Virus record (IMG/VR): IMGVR_UViG_3300024514_000008
Location: 1-47,541 of that record
Strand: one strand, 5' to 3'
DNA: 47,541 bases
From: a virus
The translations under genes and the position numbers were made by a program. Positions 45,076-47,541 of this stretch are shown piece after piece. The notes beneath the pieces are model-generated. The model saw nothing but the letters and a program-made list of their open reading frames with translations, was not told the DNA's origin and did not search any database. The first letter of the stretch is position 1; every line of letters begins with the position of its first letter.

Positions 45076-45375
45076 ATGGGAAGTAATTTTGCTACTGAAA
45101 TGGCAGACGGAACACTAGAGGATTTAGGTATTCACCTAGATTTAGAAACTCAGATAGGTATTCACTTATCTGCTAATCACTATCCACCCGTACCTAAGTC
45201 AATGGTTCAACCTTGTATTGAGGCTATTGACGCCGTAAATGATTTAGGACTATGGGACTTAGAAATTCCCCTGCCTGAAGGCGTATCTTGGAGAGGTTTG
45301 ACTAGCGCACCTGCCCATGCTATTATTTCTAATCACCACTTAGACGCTTGGATTATTGAAAGAGAGGACTACTAA
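45076..45375 (+). CDS. 99-aa protein, unknown
   Basis: Read from ATG 45076 (MGSNFATEMADGTLEDLGIH) with GGAGG upstream; a longer start at 45043 lies inside the preceding gene. Residues with DLETQIGIHLSANHYPPVPK and CIEAIDAVNDLGLWDLEIPL, with the ending SNHHLDAWIIEREDY. Probably a helix-rich soluble protein. Close RBS spacing and the same transcript as its neighbours. Function unknown. Confidence 0.72.
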   Translation: MGSNFATEMADGTLEDLGIHLDLETQIGIHLSANHYPPVPKSMVQPCIEAIDAVNDLGLWDLEIPLPEGVSWRGLTSAPAHAIISNHHLDAWIIEREDY

Positions 45376-45376
45376 A

Positions 45377-45586
45377 ATGGAATATAACTATTCTCTAACT
45401 ATCTCCTATGACGGAGAACTTGTATCAACAACACGCACCGCAGATTTACTAGAAATTGTAAATGCTTGGAATAAATGCGTAGACTTTGGCGATGCTAAAG
45501 AATATGCTACTTACAACCTATCAGACCCTATTGGTAAAATGTATACCAAAACTTTTTATAGAAATGGGTGGGTATCTATAAAATGA
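45377..45586 (+). CDS. 69-aa protein, unknown
   Basis: Read from ATG 45377 (MEYNYSLTISYDGELVSTTR), one base after the upstream stop. Beta-strand start, helix with TADLLEIVNAWNKCVDFGDA, then YNLSDPIGKMYTKTFYRNGW. Looks like a small ferredoxin-like fold (beta-alpha-beta). It overlaps the next start by ATGA. Function unknown. Confidence 0.68.
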   Translation: MEYNYSLTISYDGELVSTTRTADLLEIVNAWNKCVDFGDAKEYATYNLSDPIGKMYTKTFYRNGWVSIK

Positions 45587-45816
45587 CTGCTACAATGACA
45601 AACATGGAACTACGCTTCGCTGATTATCTTTTTCCTAATCAATTAATGGAAGAAGATCTAATTGAGGTAGAGGATAATTTATTGACAGTCGTTTCAATTA
45701 ATGAAACAAAAGAAGGATATCAATTAATTTTATCTGATGACTTTGGTGATGAAACAGAATTGTTTTTAACTGAAGATGATAAAGTTAAATGGTATGTTTT
45801 TGTAGAGACTGAATAA
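45583..45816 (+). CDS. 77-aa acidic protein, unknown
   Basis: Read from ATG 45583 (MTATMTNMELRFADYLFPNQ), overlapping the upstream stop by ATGA; an upstream in-frame start is less likely. It is strongly acidic: EEDLIEVEDNLLTVVSINET, EGYQLILSDDFGDETELFLT, EDDKVKWYVFVETE. The strand-rich layout and charge may indicate a DNA-mimic or small beta-barrel, which is only a suggestion. Confidence 0.65.
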   Translation: MTATMTNMELRFADYLFPNQLMEEDLIEVEDNLLTVVSINETKEGYQLILSDDFGDETELFLTEDDKVKWYVFVETE

Positions 45817-45835
45817 AAACCCCCCGACCCGTCCA

Positions 45836-45849
45836 TTTTGTCCGTTTTG
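45836..45849 (+). promoter_or_regulatory. TGTCCGTTTTG box 4
   Basis: TTTTGTCCGTTTTG, 49 bp upstream of the -10. No clear Crp-like site precedes it. Confidence 0.55.
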
Positions 45850-45864
45850 TGAATTAAGTACGAT

Positions 45865-45893
45865 TTGATTTTTTCCCCTAAAAATGTTAAACT
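45865..45893 (+). promoter_or_regulatory. Promoter of the Gp88 gene pair, leaderless
   Basis: -35 TTGATT (45865-45870), 17 bp, extended -10 TGT-TAAACT (45888-45893). The next ATG is 5 nt away, so the mRNA is probably leaderless. Confidence 0.65.
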
Positions 45894-45898
45894 AGATT

Positions 45899-46045
45899 AT
45901 GTTTAAAAAGAGTAGTGAAGACCTAAGACGCTTAATGGAATTAAGGCGATCTAATGCTGCTTCCCCAAAATTAAATAAGAAAAAATACACTAGACAAAGT
46001 AGCAAAAAAATGTTAGAATTAGAAAAGAAAGAAAGGCGCTCATGA
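45899..46045 (+). CDS. 48-aa basic helical peptide
   Basis: MFKKSSEDLRRLMELRRSNA, then SPKLNKKKYTRQSSKKMLEL and EKKERRS. A very basic amphipathic helix suited to binding nucleic acid. Its stop overlaps the start of the Gp88-like gene (ATGA). No RBS, leaderless spacing. It may be a small cofactor of its neighbour, judged only by coupling. Confidence 0.58.
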   Translation: MFKKSSEDLRRLMELRRSNAASPKLNKKKYTRQSSKKMLELEKKERRS

Positions 46046-46761
46046 AACTAAAAAGAAGCATGGACAGAAAGGTAACTAATGCTGTATCGAAAAATGGAAA
46101 GACCCCAACAATTGCCAACACTTTTGGATTGCCTAGTGGAAAGGCTTACTCATGCCCTGGTGAAACCTCTGTATGTAGCAAAGTCTGCTACGCAGGAAAA
46201 CTTGAAAGGGTATATAAAGGAGTAAGAGAAGTATTACTTCATAACTGGGAATTACTAAAAGACGCAGACCATGACACTATGGAAGCATTGCTCACAGATA
46301 TGATTAATGATTTCAGAAAAGATTGTGAAAAGAAAGACGCACCTATGCTATTCCGTATCCATTGGGATGGCGATTTCTTTTCAGATGAATATGCATTCGC
46401 ATGGAAGCATGTCATTCTAAATAATCCTGATATAAAGTTTTGGGTATATACCCGTGTGGCTGCCGCTGCAGATATGCTAAAGGGTATCGAAAACCTATCT
46501 CTCTATTTTTCTACTGATAGTGAGAATAAAGAAATTGCTATTAATCTTAATAAAGATAAAGGAATTAAATTAGCATACCTTGCAGATACTTTTGCAATAG
46601 GACAGTCAGACATGAAAGAGATGATTGGTAAAGTAGGCGCTAAATGCCCTGAGAATAAAAAGGCTATTCCGCTTATTTCTACCGCTGGCTCTGCGTGTGT
46701 ATCGTGTGGATTGTGTATTGAAAATAAAGCAAATATAGTTTTCTCTGCTAAGAAAAAGTAG
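46042..46761 (+). CDS. Gp88-family protein, 239 aa
   Basis: Belongs to the family of mycobacteriophage L5 gene product 88, found in many actinophages without known function. Diagnostic blocks: TFGLPSGKAYSCPGETSVCS followed by KVCYAG (Cys cluster, residues 38-49), RIHWDGDFFSDEYAFAWKHV (105-124), KFWVYTRV (133-140) and a C-terminal CVSCGLC (220-226). Two Cys sets at the ends could bind a metal or an iron-sulfur cluster. Fully intact, coupled by ATGA to the basic 48-aa peptide, with GAAAGAAAGG upstream of the ATG. Confidence 0.9.
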   Translation: MKLKRSMDRKVTNAVSKNGKTPTIANTFGLPSGKAYSCPGETSVCSKVCYAGKLERVYKGVREVLLHNWELLKDADHDTMEALLTDMINDFRKDCEKKDAPMLFRIHWDGDFFSDEYAFAWKHVILNNPDIKFWVYTRVAAAADMLKGIENLSLYFSTDSENKEIAINLNKDKGIKLAYLADTFAIGQSDMKEMIGKVGAKCPENKKAIPLISTAGSACVSCGLCIENKANIVFSAKKK

Positions 46762-46776
46762 GGGATCTAGGGGGAC

Positions 46777-46805
46777 TTGCCAAATACCCCTAAAAATGCT
46801 ACAAT
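46777..46805 (+). promoter_or_regulatory. Promoter of the 22-aa membrane peptide
   Basis: -35 TTGCCA (46777-46782), 17 bp, extended -10 TGC-TACAAT (46800-46805). Confidence 0.62.
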
Positions 46806-46826
46806 GGCAAAAACAGAAAGGAAAGC

Positions 46827-46895
46827 ATGGAAGTATTAATAATAACACTATTAGTCTTAGCCTTGTTTTTCGCAGGCATGGGACATAGAAAGTGA
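46827..46895 (+). CDS. 22-aa single-span membrane peptide
   Basis: MEVLIITLLVLALFFAGMGH then RK. One hydrophobic helix with a basic end and a clear RBS (AGAAAGGAAAG). Its promoter is dedicated, which raises the chance that it is expressed; the product is too small for a family call. Confidence 0.5.
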   Translation: MEVLIITLLVLALFFAGMGHRK

Positions 46896-46906
46896 TTTAC
46901 CTCACA
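46891..46906. promoter_or_regulatory. Crp/GlxR-like site I, one mismatch
   Basis: AGTGA-TTTACC-TCACA. It overlaps the stop of the 22-aa gene. The promoter at 46941 follows. Confidence 0.5.
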
Positions 46907-46940
46907 TATCTCACATTTTGAGATTTTAGGGGGAAATAAC

Positions 46941-46969
46941 TTGACAAGCCCAAAAATAAATGAAATAAT
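46941..46969 (+). promoter_or_regulatory. Promoter of the 56-aa gene
   Basis: -35 TTGACA (46941-46946), 17 bp, extended -10 TGA-AATAAT (46964-46969). The -35 context CTTGACAAGCC recurs at 38981-38991. Confidence 0.68.
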
Positions 46970-47002
46970 AAATACATCAACCTAACAAAAGGAGAAAAAC
47001 AA

Positions 47003-47173
47003 ATGGCAGTAAATACAGCACTATACAAAGTAGGAGATACCTACACAAGCCAAAAGTCAAAGCAGACAGGCGTTATCAAGGAAATCGTGCCACAGGCAAA
47101 TGGTAATGTTCGTGTTCGCTTAGATGTTGAGGGTGCTACACGCTGGACTACTTGGACACCTAAATCCAACTAA
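47003..47173 (+). CDS. 56-aa KVGDTYTSQKS-type small protein
   Basis: MAVNTALYKVGDTYTSQKSK, then TGVIKEIVPQANGNVRVRLD and a Trp-rich end (RWTTWTPKSN). This is a common actinophage family with a compact beta-barrel look (KOW/SH3-like), probably nucleic-acid associated, although its role is unknown. AAAAGGAGAAAAAC precedes the ATG. Confidence 0.82.
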   Translation: MAVNTALYKVGDTYTSQKSKQTGVIKEIVPQANGNVRVRLDVEGATRWTTWTPKSN

Positions 47174-47222
47174 TTTAGCAAACGCTAACGCCACCTGAGC
47201 AAGTGGAGGCTAAACTGCTCAC

Positions 47223-47251
47223 TTGATTTCTTTACTAGAAAATGCTAGTAT
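47223..47251 (+). promoter_or_regulatory. Promoter of the last (partial) gene
   Basis: -35 TTGATT (47223-47228), 17 bp, extended -10 TGC-TAGTAT (47246-47251). Confidence 0.65.
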
Positions 47252-47286
47252 AGGATAAGCCCAAACACCAAACAGAAAGGAAAACA

Positions 47287-47541
47287 ATGTCAAGAGGCAA
47301 AGCCATAAATGTCAAGATTGCTACGACCAAAGTAATCAAGGCACTTGAAACTAAACTAGCCCAACTCCAAAAGGATAAGGCTAATCAGAAAGTCAATGAG
47401 GAAAAGTTCTCAAAGGCACAAGAAAAGTATAACAAAGAGATTGCTAAGTTAGCACTTGGTCAAATCTCTAAGGCAGAGGACTTGTCTGCTCACACTCGCT
47501 ACAATGGCGAAATAAATGTATCGTTCTCCTTGCCAAAGGGA
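47287..47541 (+). CDS. Coiled-coil actinophage protein, 5' part
   Basis: 85 codons are visible before the window edge. MSRGKAINVKIATTKVIKAL, ETKLAQLQKDKANQKVNEEK and IAKLALGQISKAEDLSAHTR. Residues 18-60 form a lysine/glutamate-rich coiled coil. The start is typical of an actinophage family found near small accessory genes. AGAAAGGAAAAC precedes the ATG. The 3' end is off the window, so the full length is unknown. Confidence 0.78.
   Translation, partial: MSRGKAINVKIATTKVIKALETKLAQLQKDKANQKVNEEKFSKAQEKYNKEIAKLALGQISKAEDLSAHTRYNGEINVSFSLPKG

Noticed and set aside
41171-45849. Short repeated boxes as a CRISPR array
   Set aside because: The repeats are 9-16 bp, irregularly spaced and embedded in promoters; there are no equal spacers or cas genes.
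45838-45862. A tenth Crp-like site near the Gp88 promoter
   Set aside because: TGTGA is present but the second half-site has two mismatches.
1-47541. tRNA genes, integrase and attachment sites
   Set aside because: No cloverleaf with a TTCGAAT-type arm, no recombinase motif and no attachment-like duplicate was found on either strand.

Overview
The window is about 47.5 kb of a tailed phage with a long non-contractile tail (siphovirus). The host is most likely a low-GC actinobacterium. Three things support this: the virion genes follow the actinophage type (tail chaperones and a 2,415-residue tape measure protein after a small major tail protein); several right-arm genes resemble actinophage families (a Gp88-like protein, a KVGDTYTSQKS-type small protein, an MGLDMYL-type protein); and promoter-proximal sites match the actinobacterial Crp/GlxR consensus. 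Low GC and fibre genes like those of aquatic phages suggest an aquatic host, but that is inference. No integrase, repressor, tRNA, CRISPR array, DNA polymerase or terminase is visible, so the genome continues beyond both ends.

Layout. From 38.1 kb down to base 1 almost everything is on the minus strand and is read right to left. The order is: Ig-like and fibre proteins with glycine-rich adhesins (38.1-28.9 kb); a plus-strand secreted lysin (28.3-28.8 kb); a second fibre set (28.2-23.0 kb); a class II ribonucleotide reductase (22.9-20.9 kb); a large LamG-like virion protein (20.8-17.2 kb); portal, protease-scaffold and capsid (17.2-12.6 kb); head-tail connectors (12.3-9.3 kb); tail tube, two chaperone paralogues and tape measure (9.2-0.2 kb); and the start of the next tail gene. 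The fibre module therefore lies upstream of the portal.

From 38.2 kb rightwards is the accessory arm: a plus-strand paralogue of a fibre-region gene, a holin candidate, a minus-strand group of tiny genes (41.0-39.8 kb) and a plus-strand series of about 23 small genes (41.3-47.5 kb). Many of these are Cys-rich zinc-type miniproteins or single-span membrane peptides. Genes are tightly packed with TAATG, ATGA and TTGA overlaps.

Regulation is the most striking layer. Right-arm intergenic regions repeat one module: a GC hairpin, a TGTGA-N6-TCACA (Crp/GlxR-like) site, a TGTCCGTTTTG box, then a 17-bp-spaced promoter with an extended -10. The left arm instead has a TGnTATAAT element in most gaps, often only 6-9 nt before an ATG without a Shine-Dalgarno, which predicts leaderless mRNAs. 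Other points of interest are three tandem adhesin-plus-partner cassettes bracketed by exact DNA repeats, a stand-alone copy of the capsid protein's N-terminal arm, and duplicated tail chaperones.
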